DNA of 64,000 bases from CALBPI01 sp038521865 (GCA_038521865.1 JBCBKO010000003.1:1-64000), one strand, 5' to 3'; shown: positions 40,609 through 50,938, numbered from the stretch's first letter. Program-made: numbers and translations. The notes: generated from the letters alone by a model not told the origin.

Positions 40609-43600
40609 TCACACCTCGTCGCGCTTGTGTTCCGGGCCGGATGCAGAAAATCCCGCTCCGGAAACCGTACGACCCGTCGGCGCTGGCTGCGTACCACTGA
40701 GTGTCTCTCTGAGCTTGCGCCCAACAGCGGAGCAACCGTCAAAGAAGTCCTGCCGAAGCATGTAGAGCACCGGCACCATCACGAGGGTTATCACCGTAGC
40801 AAAGACGATACCGAAACTCAGGCTGACCGCCATGGGAATCACAAACTGCGCCTGAGCGCTGGTTTCGAGCATGATCGGTATCAGACCGATTGCGGTCGTC
40901 AAAGACGTCAGAATAATCGCGCGGAAACGCGCTTTGCCCGACTGCACCACCGCCTGCTCCAACGCTACGCCCTCTTCTCGCGCCTTGTTGATGAAATCCA
41001 CCATGATCAGGCTGTCGTTCACCACCACGCCGGCCAGGGCAATCAATCCAAAGCAGGAGAACATGCTCACCGGCATATCGAGAATCAGGTGACCAATCAG
41101 TGCTCCGACGAAGCCGAACGGGATCACCGACATGATCATCAACGGCTGCGAATACGACTTCAGAGGAATGGCAATTAGTGCGTAAATCAGAAATAGCGCC
41201 GCAATCGAGGCATAACCAAGATTTTCGATGAACTCCTGCTCTTCAAGGCTGGCGCCCTCCAGCTTGTACTCAACACCGGGGTAGCGCTCGAGAATGCCGG
41301 GAATAACCCGGGCTGTCATATCCGCAATGATCGTACCGGGCTGCGACACCAGCGTATCGAGATCGGACGAGACCGTTACTGTGCGTTCACCGTTCTGGCG
41401 TGAAATTACTGAATAAGCACTACCGTAGGTCGCCTTGGCTACCTCGCCGAACGGTACACGATCACCCTCAGGCGTCGTCACCAGCAGCGTCTCAAGATCA
41501 TAGACAGAACGCCGGTCAGACTCCGGGAATCGAAGCATGACGCGGACCTCATCGCTACCACGTTGAATGCGCTGCACCTCCTCACCAAAAAAGGCCTGGC
41601 GAACCTGAGTGCCCAGCGAATTAAGCGTGATCCCGAGTGCCTCACCTTTCGGCTTGATCTCCAATTCGATCTCGTCACCTGCGGCGCTCGCCGAATTGCG
41701 AACATCGAACACACCCGGGTATGCCGATAGTGCCTGAGTGACTTCTTCGGCTGCCGCCTCCATCGAAACAATGTTCTCGCTGGTCAGCGCAAAACTCAGC
41801 GGTGCACCGCCGCCGAAGGTCTGGCCATTGGTGAACTGCAGCGAGCGTACGCCCGGCAACTCACCTACCGCCTCGCGCCAGCGCGCTGCGTACTCGTCGC
41901 CGTCAATCAATTGGTCCTCGGTTGGCAACATCTCGATAATGACGCTGCCGCGCGTGCTGGTCTCGGTGAACGTCGCGGTGTATTGCACCGGTTTTTCAGC
42001 ACCGGGGTTGTCTTCGAGGAAGGCTTGTTCGACCGCATACATTGCCTCCTCGATTTTCAAGAGCGTCGCATTACGATCCTCTTCCGGCGTGCCTGTCTGC
42101 ATCGACACTGATGCGAACAGATAGTCTCCAGGCAGCGTCGGAAAAATAACTAGCTTGAGCGTGCCGCTTGCGAATAAACCACCCGCGAGAATGATCATCG
42201 CAAGAAAGGCGGTGAATGACACCGCACGCCAACGCAGAGCCATATGCAATGATGGCCCGTACACCCGATCGATGATCCAGTGCAAACCATGCTGCGTACG
42301 TCGTTGTAGGCGTTGGAAGAATTTGCTGACCCACTGCAGCGGATTCATGCTCTGCGCATAGGGACTGAAAATCTTCTCCTCGTCCACCGGTTCGATTTTC
42401 GCGTGCGCCAAATGCGCGGGCAGAATCAACTTTGACTCCACGAGAGAAAAAATCAGGCACAAACTGACAACGACCGACACAGCTTCGAGGAAAGACCCGG
42501 CGACACCGCCAACAAACAGCATGGGCGCGAACGCGGCGATGGTCGTAAGGACACCGAACGTGGCCGTGAGCGCCACTTTGTTCGCACCTAGAATCACGTT
42601 ATCTACCGAATGCCCATCAGCACGGGTCTTGGTGTAGATACTCTCGCCAATGATGATGGCGTCATCCACCACAATACCGAGTACCAGTATGAAACCGAAC
42701 AGGCTGATGACATTGATCGTGACCGGCCACGGTGTGTAGGGCAGCAACGCAACCGCGCCAAAGAAGGTCACCGGAATGCCGATCATGACCCATAGTGCAA
42801 ATTTTAATCGCAGAAACAGACTGAGCACGATGAACACAAGCAGCAAACCCTGCCAGAGGTTCTTGAACATCATGTCCAGTCGCTGCTGCAGATAAGATGC
42901 ACGATCAACCCAAGTCACGATCTGTACTGAGTCGGGGAGCGTCTTGCGGAACTCTTTCACGTAGTCTTTGACGTACTTTGCGGTATCCAACTCGTTTTGC
43001 TGGCCGCCTGCCATCACCTGCATGTTGACAACCGACTGCTGATTGAGGCGGCTGAAACCTTTGCTCTCGACAAAACCGTCGTCAATGCGAGCGATGTCCG
43101 ATAGCGTTAGCCGGGTTCCGTCTGCGAACGTTCGCACCGCGATATCGGCATATTCCTGTCCAGTGAAGGCTTGGCCTTGTGTGCGCAATCGGATGTCGCC
43201 GCGGTCCGTTTTGATCGTGCCGCCCGGGATGTCACGAGCACCGTTGCGAATCGCATTGGAGATCTCTGTCATCGTGAGGCCATAGCGCTCGAGTGTTGCC
43301 TGAGACACCTCGAAGCTGATTTCGTAGGCGCGGTCACCCAGGTATTGCACGTCGTTGATGCCCGGCAGTTTCAAAATACCGTCTCGGACATCCTTGGCGA
43401 CCTCTTTGCGCGCATAGGCATCCATATCGCCAAACACGGAAATGAAGATCACCGGGATCGGTACTTCAATACGCTCGATGACCGGTTCCTCAGCGAGTTC
43501 CGGGAACGTATCGATCGCATCTACGCGCGTTTTCACCTGCGTTTGAACCTGATCGAGACTTGCGCTCGGTTCCAGCTCGATCGACACCGAGCCCGATCCT

Positions 43601-43872
43601 TCGCTGGCTGTCGAGGTGATTTCCGAGATACCCGGAACGTCCTGCAGCGCCTCTTCGATGCGGATCAAGATGCCCTGCTCAACCTCCTGAGGCGCCGCAC
43701 CGGGGTAGGGAACGGTGACGCTGATCACATTGACTTCAAATTCAGGCGTCGTTTGCTTGCGAATCGTGGACGAGACGTACAAGCCCGCCAGCACGATTAC
43801 CGCCAACAGAAGATTCGCCGCAACCGGGTTTCGAGCAAACCAGGCAATTAGTCCAGTAGGCTTTTCACTCAT
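40609..43872 (-). CDS. RND efflux transporter, inner-membrane pump
   Basis: This 1087-residue RND permease exports small molecules using proton motive force. Motifs include FARNPVAANLLLAVIVLAGL (TM1, about 10-29), TTPEFEVNVISVTVPYPGA (about 41-59), LGIVVDDAIIIGES in TM4 (about 400) with the paired aspartates of the proton relay, and the second repeat with GVVVNDSLIMVDFINKARE near 975. The pore and docking domains occupy the two large periplasmic loops. It is of the heterogenous hydrophobic/amphiphilic type without the CusA metal signature that I can see. The adaptor gene ends nine bases upstream. No outer-membrane TolC-like gene is nearby. Confidence 0.92.
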   Translation of the reverse strand: MSEKPTGLIAWFARNPVAANLLLAVIVLAGLYVSSTIRKQTTPEFEVNVISVTVPYPGAAPQEVEQGILIRIEEALQDVPGISEITSTASEGSGSVSIELEPSASLDQVQTQVKTRVDAIDTFPELAEEPVIERIEVPIPVIFISVFGDMDAYARKEVAKDVRDGILKLPGINDVQYLGDRAYEISFEVSQATLERYGLTMTEISNAIRNGARDIPGGTIKTDRGDIRLRTQGQAFTGQEYADIAVRTFADGTRLTLSDIARIDDGFVESKGFSRLNQQSVVNMQVMAGGQQNELDTAKYVKDYVKEFRKTLPDSVQIVTWVDRASYLQQRLDMMFKNLWQGLLLVFIVLSLFLRLKFALWVMIGIPVTFFGAVALLPYTPWPVTINVISLFGFILVLGIVVDDAIIIGESIYTKTRADGHSVDNVILGANKVALTATFGVLTTIAAFAPMLFVGGVAGSFLEAVSVVVSLCLIFSLVESKLILPAHLAHAKIEPVDEEKIFSPYAQSMNPLQWVSKFFQRLQRRTQHGLHWIIDRVYGPSLHMALRWRAVSFTAFLAMIILAGGLFASGTLKLVIFPTLPGDYLFASVSMQTGTPEEDRNATLLKIEEAMYAVEQAFLEDNPGAEKPVQYTATFTETSTRGSVIIEMLPTEDQLIDGDEYAARWREAVGELPGVRSLQFTNGQTFGGGAPLSFALTSENIVSMEAAAEEVTQALSAYPGVFDVRNSASAAGDEIELEIKPKGEALGITLNSLGTQVRQAFFGEEVQRIQRGSDEVRVMLRFPESDRRSVYDLETLLVTTPEGDRVPFGEVAKATYGSAYSVISRQNGERTVTVSSDLDTLVSQPGTIIADMTARVIPGILERYPGVEYKLEGASLEEQEFIENLGYASIAALFLIYALIAIPLKSYSQPLMIMSVIPFGFVGALIGHLILDMPVSMFSCFGLIALAGVVVNDSLIMVDFINKAREEGVALEQAVVQSGKARFRAIILTSLTTAIGLIPIMLETSAQAQFVIPMAVSLSFGIVFATVITLVMVPVLYMLRQDFFDGCSAVGRKLRETLSGTQPAPTGRTVSGAGFSASGPEHKRDEV

Positions 43873-43881
43873 CGCACCGTC

Positions 43882-45075
43882 CTAAGGTCCCGTCGCAACT
43901 GCATTGGAAGCGGGAGCTTGAGTGCTCGCAGCCTCCACGTTGTCATCATTGCGCACTCGCACCAGCATTCCATTCAATGGTGCTTCGAGCACTGTCAGCA
44001 CCACTCTGAGCTCTTCAAGCTGATCCGCCGCGACATACGCGTAGGTCGCATCGGTCCGAAGAAACTCAAGATTCCTGAGTCGCAACTGACTCTCGTCGTC
44101 GACAAAAACGACCTGGTCATTTCCGCGAATAAGCGTGCGCGGAATACTGACTACGTCGTCAAGAACGATCCCCTCAATCTCGGCAGAGACAAAGGTACCT
44201 GCAGGCAACGGTTGTGCATTGCCCGATTCTGCTGTTCTGAGATAAGGATCATCAATTGATGCGACCGAGAACACCATTCGGGTGCGCTCATCGACAACAC
44301 CTTCGGTCCGCACGATACGCCCCGCCCAGGCCACCTCACGGCCCCGGTAGCTGCCGCGCAAGGTCACCTCAGGCAAATCCTCTACCGACGTATTGACGCC
44401 GCTCTCCGGCAGATTCACAAACGCAAGATCATTGTCGGGCAACGGGAGGCGCACCTCGAAGCGATCGGTCGCAAAGACGGTGCCGATCGGCGAGCCGGGA
44501 GCCACATAGTCACCCAGCTCTGCATCGCGGCTTCTCACGAGCCCATCGTAGGGCACGATGATCCGTGTGCGTTCGAGGTCGCGCTCGGCACGCACCAAGT
44601 CAGCACGCGCAGACTCCAGCGCTGCTTTGGCCGACAGAAGCTCCGCCTCCGCGCGATAGCCCTGCTCCCTGAGTTTTTTGGCACCGTCATACTCAATCTG
44701 CCGCTGATCTAAAGCCGCTTTCGCGCGCGCCACCGCCACCTCGTAATTGGTAGGATCGATCCGCATCAATTGCTCACCGGCAACAAAACTATCGCCAGGC
44801 TCGAACGCAGAGGACAATTCAACAACAGTACCGGCGACCTCGGCGCTCAGAGAGGTCTGCGTCACCGGCAATACACTGCCCTGACTCTCGACGGAGAACT
44901 GCACCTGCCCAGGTTCCAGTTCAAGCACGTTGACTAGTGGTGGTGGTCGGTCTTCAGATTTTGGTTGCGGTCGCGTCGCATTGGCCATCATGAAGCTGAC
45001 CGCACTCAGTGCACCGCCGAGTATCACTATGATCAGAACGGCACCGATCATGAATCCCTGAGTCCATTTAGGCAC
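43882..45075 (-). CDS. RND efflux periplasmic adaptor subunit
   Basis: This 397-residue membrane-fusion protein has an N-terminal anchor (about 8-30). A lipoyl half-motif (SLSAEVAGTVVEL, about 75) is followed by an alpha-helical hairpin (about 108-165, YEVAVARAKAALDQRQIEYDG) and the second lipoyl half (IIVPYDGLVRSRDAELGDYV, about 172-191). Beta-barrel and membrane-proximal domains follow. It links the pump encoded next to it with an outer-membrane channel encoded elsewhere. It is the first gene of the operon with the RND pump, and possibly also the hydrolase. Confidence 0.92.
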   Translation of the reverse strand: MPKWTQGFMIGAVLIIVILGGALSAVSFMMANATRPQPKSEDRPPPLVNVLELEPGQVQFSVESQGSVLPVTQTSLSAEVAGTVVELSSAFEPGDSFVAGEQLMRIDPTNYEVAVARAKAALDQRQIEYDGAKKLREQGYRAEAELLSAKAALESARADLVRAERDLERTRIIVPYDGLVRSRDAELGDYVAPGSPIGTVFATDRFEVRLPLPDNDLAFVNLPESGVNTSVEDLPEVTLRGSYRGREVAWAGRIVRTEGVVDERTRMVFSVASIDDPYLRTAESGNAQPLPAGTFVSAEIEGIVLDDVVSIPRTLIRGNDQVVFVDDESQLRLRNLEFLRTDATYAYVAADQLEELRVVLTVLEAPLNGMLVRVRNDDNVEAASTQAPASNAVATGP

Positions 45076-45293
45076 AGGCTTATCCCTCTATCCTAAGCTC
45101 CGCGTACATTGTGCGCCCTCACCCCGGCCGATAGCCAGTGTTAGACAGCAATACAACGTCAAAAAGCGTCAAGAAGGGACCCGATGCTGCTAGCACCAGC
45201 ATGCCTGTTCAAACGGTGATCGTTTGGGAATAGACCGCGACCGCGGTGTTGCTAAGCGATTGATTTTTTCACGGCACGAATTGGCTGGGGTCA
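45076..45293. other. Intergenic gap between gltX and the efflux operon
   Basis: This stretch of about 218 bp has no gene I can support. It holds a short hairpin (CAAACG at 45210-45215 and CGTTTG at 45221-45226) without a T-run. It should contain the efflux operon promoter, reading leftwards, and any gltX terminator, but neither is clear. Confidence 0.4.
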
Positions 45294-46709
45294 TCAACCT
45301 TGTGCGGCGACCCGCGCTTCGATGATGCCGATGGCCTGCTCAATTCTCGCGAGGGTTCTCGGCTTGCCGACCAGCGCCAGCGTATCGCCGACGCCTGGAG
45401 AGGCACCGCCGCCCGTGATCGCCACGCGCGTTGGCTGTCCGATCTTCCCAAGACCAATGCCTTGCGCTTCTGCGACTTGCGCCACCAGCGCGCCAAGTGC
45501 GTCGGCCTCCCAGGTGTCGCTCGACTGAAGCGCAGTAAGCAAGGCCTGCAATGGTTCCAGCGCAACCGGACGCAGGTGCTTTTTAGCAGCTCCTGCATCG
45601 ACCTCTATGTCGTCGACGTAGAGGTATTGCAGACCGTCTGCCAGCGCACCGAGCGTGACTGCACGATCCCGGTAGACCTCAAACGCGACAGCCGGGTCGG
45701 GTCCGGCTGCCACATCAAGTCCACGCGAGTGCAATTGCTGGGCTAGCAAAGCGCCCATCTCGCCCGCATCGGCCGCTTGCAGGTAGTGCTGATTCAACCA
45801 GTCGAGCTTCTCGGTATTGAAGGCAGATGCCGAGGCATTGACATCCCCGATATCGAACAGCGCCACCATTTCATCGATGGAAAAGACCTCTTGATCACCA
45901 TGCGACCATCCGAGCCGAACCAGGTAATTCAGAAGCGCCTCGGGCAAGTAGCCGGCATCCCGATAGTCGAGCACATTCACCGCACCATGACGCTTCGACA
46001 GTCGAGAACCGTCGTCGCCAAGAATCATTGGCACGTGGGCGTAAGTTGGTGGCGTTTTGCCGAGCGCTTCGAACATATTGATCTGCCGCGGCGTATTCGC
46101 AAGATGGTCGTCGCCACGGATCACATGCGTGATACCCATGTCCGCATCATCAACGACCACAGTGAAGTTATAAGTCGGCGTGCCGTCAGATCTCGCAATA
46201 ATCAGGTCATCGAGCTCGCCGTTGCTGATGTTGATGCGACCGCGAACCTGATCATCGAACCGCACTGTTCCTTCCAGCGGATTCTTGAAACGCACAACCG
46301 GATCCACACCTTCGCGCGGCTCGTTGCGATCGCGGTATCGACCGTCGTAGCGCGGCTTCTCGCCTGCCGCGCGTTGCGCCTCGCGTAACTCGTCGAGCTC
46401 CTCGCGAGTCGCGTAGCAATAGTACGCTTTGCCACTCTTCAGCCATTCATCGATGACCTCACGATAACGATCGAATCGATGCGTCTGGTAGTACGGGCCC
46501 TCGTCGGCATCCAGTCCCAGCCAAGCCATGCCGTCCAGGATGGCATCGACTGAGGCCTGCGTGGAACGCTCGCGGTCGGTGTCCTCAATACGCAGCACGA
46601 ACTGCCCACCGTGGCGGCGCGCATAGAGCCAGGAAAACAATGCGGTGCGCACACCGCCTACATGCAACACCCCGGTTGGACTCGGAGCGAATCGCGTCTT
46701 GATCGTCAT
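45294..46709 (-). CDS. gltX: Glutamyl-tRNA synthetase
   Basis: This 471-residue class I aminoacyl-tRNA synthetase charges tRNA-Glu. The HIGH-type motif is in RFAPSPTGVLHVGG (about 6-19), FVLRIEDTDRER follows (about 38), VIRGDDHLANTPRQ is near 200 and the KMSKS-equivalent is SRLSKRHG (about 236). The C-terminal helical anticodon-binding region is complete, and the length matches the bacterial norm. It lies 27 bp downstream of tyrA in the same direction, so the two may be cotranscribed. Confidence 0.96.
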   Translation of the reverse strand: MTIKTRFAPSPTGVLHVGGVRTALFSWLYARRHGGQFVLRIEDTDRERSTQASVDAILDGMAWLGLDADEGPYYQTHRFDRYREVIDEWLKSGKAYYCYATREELDELREAQRAAGEKPRYDGRYRDRNEPREGVDPVVRFKNPLEGTVRFDDQVRGRINISNGELDDLIIARSDGTPTYNFTVVVDDADMGITHVIRGDDHLANTPRQINMFEALGKTPPTYAHVPMILGDDGSRLSKRHGAVNVLDYRDAGYLPEALLNYLVRLGWSHGDQEVFSIDEMVALFDIGDVNASASAFNTEKLDWLNQHYLQAADAGEMGALLAQQLHSRGLDVAAGPDPAVAFEVYRDRAVTLGALADGLQYLYVDDIEVDAGAAKKHLRPVALEPLQALLTALQSSDTWEADALGALVAQVAEAQGIGLGKIGQPTRVAITGGGASPGVGDTLALVGKPRTLARIEQAIGIIEARVAAQG

Positions 46710-46736
46710 GTCGTGAATGATACCGACTCGTCTGCG

Positions 46737-47864
46737 CTATCGCGCGCCCTTATAACCATCCACGTAGGCGCGAGCGGCGAGCATCGATTGTCGAAATTGC
46801 TGCAGGTCGTCTTCACTCACGGCACCCTGCAATCGAGTCACCGACTCACGCAGCCCCCGAAGGGGTAGATCGCGGAACTGATTCAGCCGTTGAATCTCGA
46901 AATACAGGTCCGGGTTTTCGTGCACGACAGTACTGCCCATCGCAAACTGCGCATCGAAGGTAGGACTTGAGATCAGCGCCAGCGCCTCGGCACCAATACC
47001 ACTGTTTGCGAGCGTGTCGACAAACGCGATGTTCACGAAATGCGAGAGTCCGAGTACAAACGCGATCAGCTCATCGTGCGCCTCCAGCGTCATGTCGACC
47101 GATTCGACCATAGTGTCGGCAAAAATCGCTCTCGCCGCTGCGGTCGCTTCGGGATTTCCGACATCGCAAAAGATCATGTGCCTGCCGGCCAACAGGCGTG
47201 TGGAAGGACCAAACATCGGGTGTAGAGATGTCACCGATACGCCGGAGTTGGCGAGCGACCGCAAAGGCTCGACCAAGGGCGTTTTGAGCGAACCCACATC
47301 GAAGACCAGACCACGTGGTGCGAGCTGCTCAAGCTCTGCCAGCAATGCTGCCGACACAGCGAGCGTCGCAGCAACAACAATCACGTCGTAATCGACCCCT
47401 GCCGCGGCAAGCGATTCGTGCACATGCGACTTTGAGAGGTCGGCTGCGGGATCAACGATGGCCACGGCATAACCCTGCGAATGGAAATACTCAACAAACC
47501 ATCGACCCATACGACCGGCGCCGCCGAGCACCAACGCGCTTTTGCCACTGCCACTCGCCGAGCCTCGGATTCTCGCCTGCTCCTGATCTTGCAGTGATGC
47601 ACGGATCACTGCAGCGAGCACGTCGGTCGCCAGCTCCGGAGAAACCCCAACCGATTCGGCGGTCGCGCGCGCCTTGTCCAGCACAACTTTCTCGCGCCGA
47701 AAATCACGCGTCTGGTGTCCTTCAGCAGCCTTGAGCTGACCGATCTGGCGCACGAGATCCTGGCGCTCACCGATCGTCTCAACCAGCCGAGCATCGACCG
47801 CATCCAGTCGCTTGCGCAATTGATCCAAAGCCTCGGAACGAATATCTGTTTGTTTTTCAGTCAA
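46737..47864 (-). CDS. tyrA: Chorismate mutase/prephenate dehydrogenase (T-protein)
   Basis: This 375-residue bifunctional enzyme makes 4-hydroxyphenylpyruvate for tyrosine. The N-terminal AroQ chorismate mutase (about 10-95) has LRKRLDAVDARLVETIGER (about 16-34) and KVVLDKARATAE. The prephenate dehydrogenase part starts with the NAD motif VLGGAGRMGRWF (about 112), has VFDVGSLKTP (about 192), LHPMFGPSTRLLAGRH (about 214-229) and the helical dimer domain. The length and domain order match E. coli TyrA, which supports a gammaproteobacterial host. Confidence 0.95.
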   Translation of the reverse strand: MTEKQTDIRSEALDQLRKRLDAVDARLVETIGERQDLVRQIGQLKAAEGHQTRDFRREKVVLDKARATAESVGVSPELATDVLAAVIRASLQDQEQARIRGSASGSGKSALVLGGAGRMGRWFVEYFHSQGYAVAIVDPAADLSKSHVHESLAAAGVDYDVIVVAATLAVSAALLAELEQLAPRGLVFDVGSLKTPLVEPLRSLANSGVSVTSLHPMFGPSTRLLAGRHMIFCDVGNPEATAAARAIFADTMVESVDMTLEAHDELIAFVLGLSHFVNIAFVDTLANSGIGAEALALISSPTFDAQFAMGSTVVHENPDLYFEIQRLNQFRDLPLRGLRESVTRLQGAVSEDDLQQFRQSMLAARAYVDGYKGAR

Positions 47865-47963
47865 TGTATGTCGCTTCAGGCAGCGCCGCGGCGAGTGTGA
47901 TCACAATCGCTGTTCGCGCTTTTCGCAGATGCTAGCATTCACGTGGCGCAGGTAGGAGCACAA

Positions 47964-49064
47964 ATGACGTTCGACGTCATCGAAATCGGAGCAGAATCGC
48001 TCCACCAGATCCGTGAATCATGGGAGTCACTTACAGATCGCGCCACCGATCCGTTGCTATTCCAGTCTTGGCATTGGTGCCGAGCTTGGCTGGAGTGTCA
48101 CTCAGATGCGTCGCGAGCCGAGCTCGAGCTCAAGCTGTTTGTGGTTAAGACGGAAGGCGGCGACTGGGTGGGTCTTGCACCACTCTTCGTCCGACCAGTA
48201 AAGCGAAGCGGCATCACGCTTCGATGCCTTCAGTTTGTAGGTGGCGCATCCGGGATGCGCACGGTCTTCAGGACGGAGTACAACGATTTTCTCCTCGACG
48301 AAGCGCACGCTACAGCATCGCGTGAGGCGTTGTGCGACGCGATAGTGCGTTGTCACGACTGGGATGAGTGGTTGCTGCCCGACATACCCGTCTGCGAAAC
48401 GCTCGATGCAGTAAGCGCTCGTATGCCAGGCAAGGGGCGAATCACTGCAGATGAGTTGGGGTACAGGGCCGATCTGTCTGACGGCTTTGGTGCGTACATC
48501 TCAGGATTGCGCGGTAGCGCGCGCCGACAGCTGTTTAACAAACGCAAGCGCCTTGCAACCATTGGAGCAGTCCGTGTAAGTCAGGTTTGCACCGAGCAAT
48601 GGCCAGACTTTCTAGAAACCATGAACGATTTTCATACCAAACGTTGGGGTCAACCAGTTATCGGGCCACTTCGCAGCCGGTTCCTGAATCTATTGTTGAA
48701 CGAGGACGGCGAAAACGTACCCAGGCAAGCCAGTAGTCTACTGATGGTGGACGAAACGCCGTACTCCGCCCTACTCGACATTGATTACCGGGGGCGGCGA
48801 TACAACCTGCAGGCGGGCATCAATGATTGCGCGCCATCAGCGATCAGTCCTGGGCTACTGCACTTTGGCTACAGCATGGAGGATGCCGCAGACCAAAATC
48901 TTAGCGCCTATGAGTTTCTGATCGGTCGCGGCAAGCATGAGAACTACAAGCAGTCAATCGCTACCCAAGAGATACGCGCACTCAGCCTGAACTTTCCGAG
49001 ACCACTCTGGCTGCGCACGCTCTACGCTGCCAACGATCGAATCAACCAGATCCTGGGACGTTAG
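47964..49064 (+). CDS. FemAB/GNAT-fold protein of the exopolysaccharide locus
   Basis: This protein of about 366 residues resembles the GNAT/FemAB-like acyltransferases (BcsL-type) common in polysaccharide clusters. It shows PLLFQSWHWCRAWLECH (about 29-45), GLAPLFVRP (about 74), LRGSARRQLFNKRKRL (about 172-187, the region before the acyl-transfer domain), YSALLDIDYRGRRYNLQAG (about 264) and YEFLIGRGKHENYKQS near 315. TAGGAG lies five bases before ATG 47964, so the GTG at 47943 is rejected. It may add an acyl or aminoacyl group to a sugar. Its stop overlaps that of the convergent gene by 4 bp. Confidence 0.75.
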   Translation: MTFDVIEIGAESLHQIRESWESLTDRATDPLLFQSWHWCRAWLECHSDASRAELELKLFVVKTEGGDWVGLAPLFVRPVKRSGITLRCLQFVGGASGMRTVFRTEYNDFLLDEAHATASREALCDAIVRCHDWDEWLLPDIPVCETLDAVSARMPGKGRITADELGYRADLSDGFGAYISGLRGSARRQLFNKRKRLATIGAVRVSQVCTEQWPDFLETMNDFHTKRWGQPVIGPLRSRFLNLLLNEDGENVPRQASSLLMVDETPYSALLDIDYRGRRYNLQAGINDCAPSAISPGLLHFGYSMEDAADQNLSAYEFLIGRGKHENYKQSIATQEIRALSLNFPRPLWLRTLYAANDRINQILGR

Positions 49065-50938
49065 TCGCGGACCCTGTTTTTCCAGCGCGGTGAGCGATAG
49101 AGCTCATCGACGAACGCGACATTTCCAGACTCAGCATAGGTGTGGATACCAATGGCGCCACTTCTGGTGCGAGGTGGAATATGCTCAAGCAGAACCTCGC
49201 GATAATCGGTGGTAGATAGCGCCGTGACCTCCATGAAATTCAATCCGTAGCCGTAGCGATAGGTGCAATCCTGAGTCGGTCGAATCAGACGACCGTTTTT
49301 TTCGATCATTGCACCGCCCGGGCGCGAGGTCCTGCAATCGGAGACCACTGGGTTGAGCGGGTGCGCCTGCCACGGACCCACCAGGTCCTCAGCAAAGTAG
49401 AGAAAACACTCATCTTGGGAAGACACCGCAGGGTGAGACTTCACGTTGGCGAACATCCACCACAGGCCATCACGTCGCAGCAGTGTCGCGTCCGACGCAT
49501 CAATGTCCTGCATTAGCACCGAATGCAATGTCCACTCGTCGGGAAACGCGGTCGCCTTGTATAACTCGATCGTTTGGTTGGCTGACGTTTCTGGCAGCAT
49601 GTAGTACTCGCCACTGACGTCGAGAATCTGCGGATAGGAAAGATGATAAGGGCGCTGCAATATCATTCGTGTGCCGCCGTCGGGCCTGCCGTTGGCATCG
49701 AGGGGCACTCGGGAGAGATGCCCGAGCTTACGCCGGTCACAGTACTCTTCAAAAAACAGGAATCGTGATTCACCGTTGACATGAATAAACGGGTCGGCCC
49801 GATAAACCCGGTCGGGGTTGTGCTGCACTTCGGCGAGTCGGGTCTCGCCAGTCAGCGCAAATGGTGTGGCCCGACGCAATCGCCATCGCTGCTCAAACAA
49901 ATTGTTATCGACGAGTGCAATCGCTTTGCGAAAAACAGCGCGCACAACGTACAGGCTGTATGTGAGTGCGCCAGGGTGTGGCGCCGAGAAATTGCGCTCG
50001 AAGGATTGGTCGATTCTGGTGCGACAATCAGCGAAAAAGGCATTCGCCCCCAGCTGGCGCATACGCTGGACTGCCCGGGGGATACTAAACAGCATCTTCC
50101 AGTAATGGCGAGAGATGTTGTCTCTTGTCGAATGGCGACTGGTTGCCATCCACGACTCCGCCAGGACGATTGGTGCGCGATCGGCAAACGTGACTGCGAG
50201 AGTGGATCGCGTCAGTGGCGCACCTTTGAGCACCGGCCAGAATCCAGCCGGGTAAGCCTGCTCGATGCCGGCGGGTGAACCGAGTAAAGACCAGACACCA
50301 AATCTGGCACTGGTAATCACCTCGGAGGGAACCGCTCGCAATCCACAATGCACAACCACATCGACATTCAGATCAACCAGGTGCTTGCGATCTGACTCCG
50401 TAAATGTGCCTGGAAGATCGAACAATACCTGACTGTCGAGATCCGCATCGCCGTGACGCCAGGCGTCGGCGAAGACGAGGTTCCGATCAACGAGCTTTCG
50501 GTAGCTCGTCATCAAACGCCGCCGCATGCCACGACGCAAGCGCCCGTCCTGCCATCGAGGCTTGCTGCCTGGAGTCCGTCCGCCACGTCTGCGATCGTGC
50601 GCAATCATCACACCAGCGATTTCGACGCCATCATCCTGCGCGAAGCAATCCAGCAACTCGGCCACCCATGCAGGGATGGCGTGCCGATCTAGAAAGAGCG
50701 CGACACGGGTTGGTAATTGTGGTTCTTGTTCGCTCAACGCGTTCAAATCGCAGGTAGCTGAGTGCCCAGAGTCTAATCGCTTCGCGTGGGCGGCACGAGT
50801 CCGACCGGAGTGTCGGTTTCCCGACGTGGCTGTCTGCTTTCTGCGACAGACCGAAGAGCCCGCTGCTTTCAGAGGGTTGCGTAGTGCATCTCGGCAAGCG
50901 GTGACCGGCCTGTTTCTGTCTGACGACACTTCGCCCAT
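49061..50938 (-). CDS. Formyltransferase-like plus beta-propeller protein of polysaccharide synthesis
   Basis: This is a predicted protein of up to 625 residues. The first 75 residues are basic, serine-rich and featureless, so the real start may be downstream near residue 68 (NALSEQEP). From about 75 to 230 it reads like a formyltransferase-type Rossmann region: RVALFLDRHAIPAWVAELLD, VDVVVHCGLRAVPSEVI, and FGVWSLLGSPAG where true formyltransferases have a HxSLLP motif. From about 335 a five-bladed GH43-like beta-propeller follows (NPDRVYRADPFIH, FLFFEEYCDRRKLGHLS, YHLSYPQIL, GLWWMFANVKS). This architecture is known from proteins annotated after GIPC glucosamine transferases. It is probably a glycan-modifying enzyme of the adjacent cluster. 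Confidence 0.7.
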   Translation of the reverse strand: MGEVSSDRNRPVTACRDALRNPLKAAGSSVCRRKQTATSGNRHSGRTRAAHAKRLDSGHSATCDLNALSEQEPQLPTRVALFLDRHAIPAWVAELLDCFAQDDGVEIAGVMIAHDRRRGGRTPGSKPRWQDGRLRRGMRRRLMTSYRKLVDRNLVFADAWRHGDADLDSQVLFDLPGTFTESDRKHLVDLNVDVVVHCGLRAVPSEVITSARFGVWSLLGSPAGIEQAYPAGFWPVLKGAPLTRSTLAVTFADRAPIVLAESWMATSRHSTRDNISRHYWKMLFSIPRAVQRMRQLGANAFFADCRTRIDQSFERNFSAPHPGALTYSLYVVRAVFRKAIALVDNNLFEQRWRLRRATPFALTGETRLAEVQHNPDRVYRADPFIHVNGESRFLFFEEYCDRRKLGHLSRVPLDANGRPDGGTRMILQRPYHLSYPQILDVSGEYYMLPETSANQTIELYKATAFPDEWTLHSVLMQDIDASDATLLRRDGLWWMFANVKSHPAVSSQDECFLYFAEDLVGPWQAHPLNPVVSDCRTSRPGGAMIEKNGRLIRPTQDCTYRYGYGLNFMEVTALSTTDYREVLLEHIPPRTRSGAIGIHTYAESGNVAFVDELYRSPRWKNRVRD

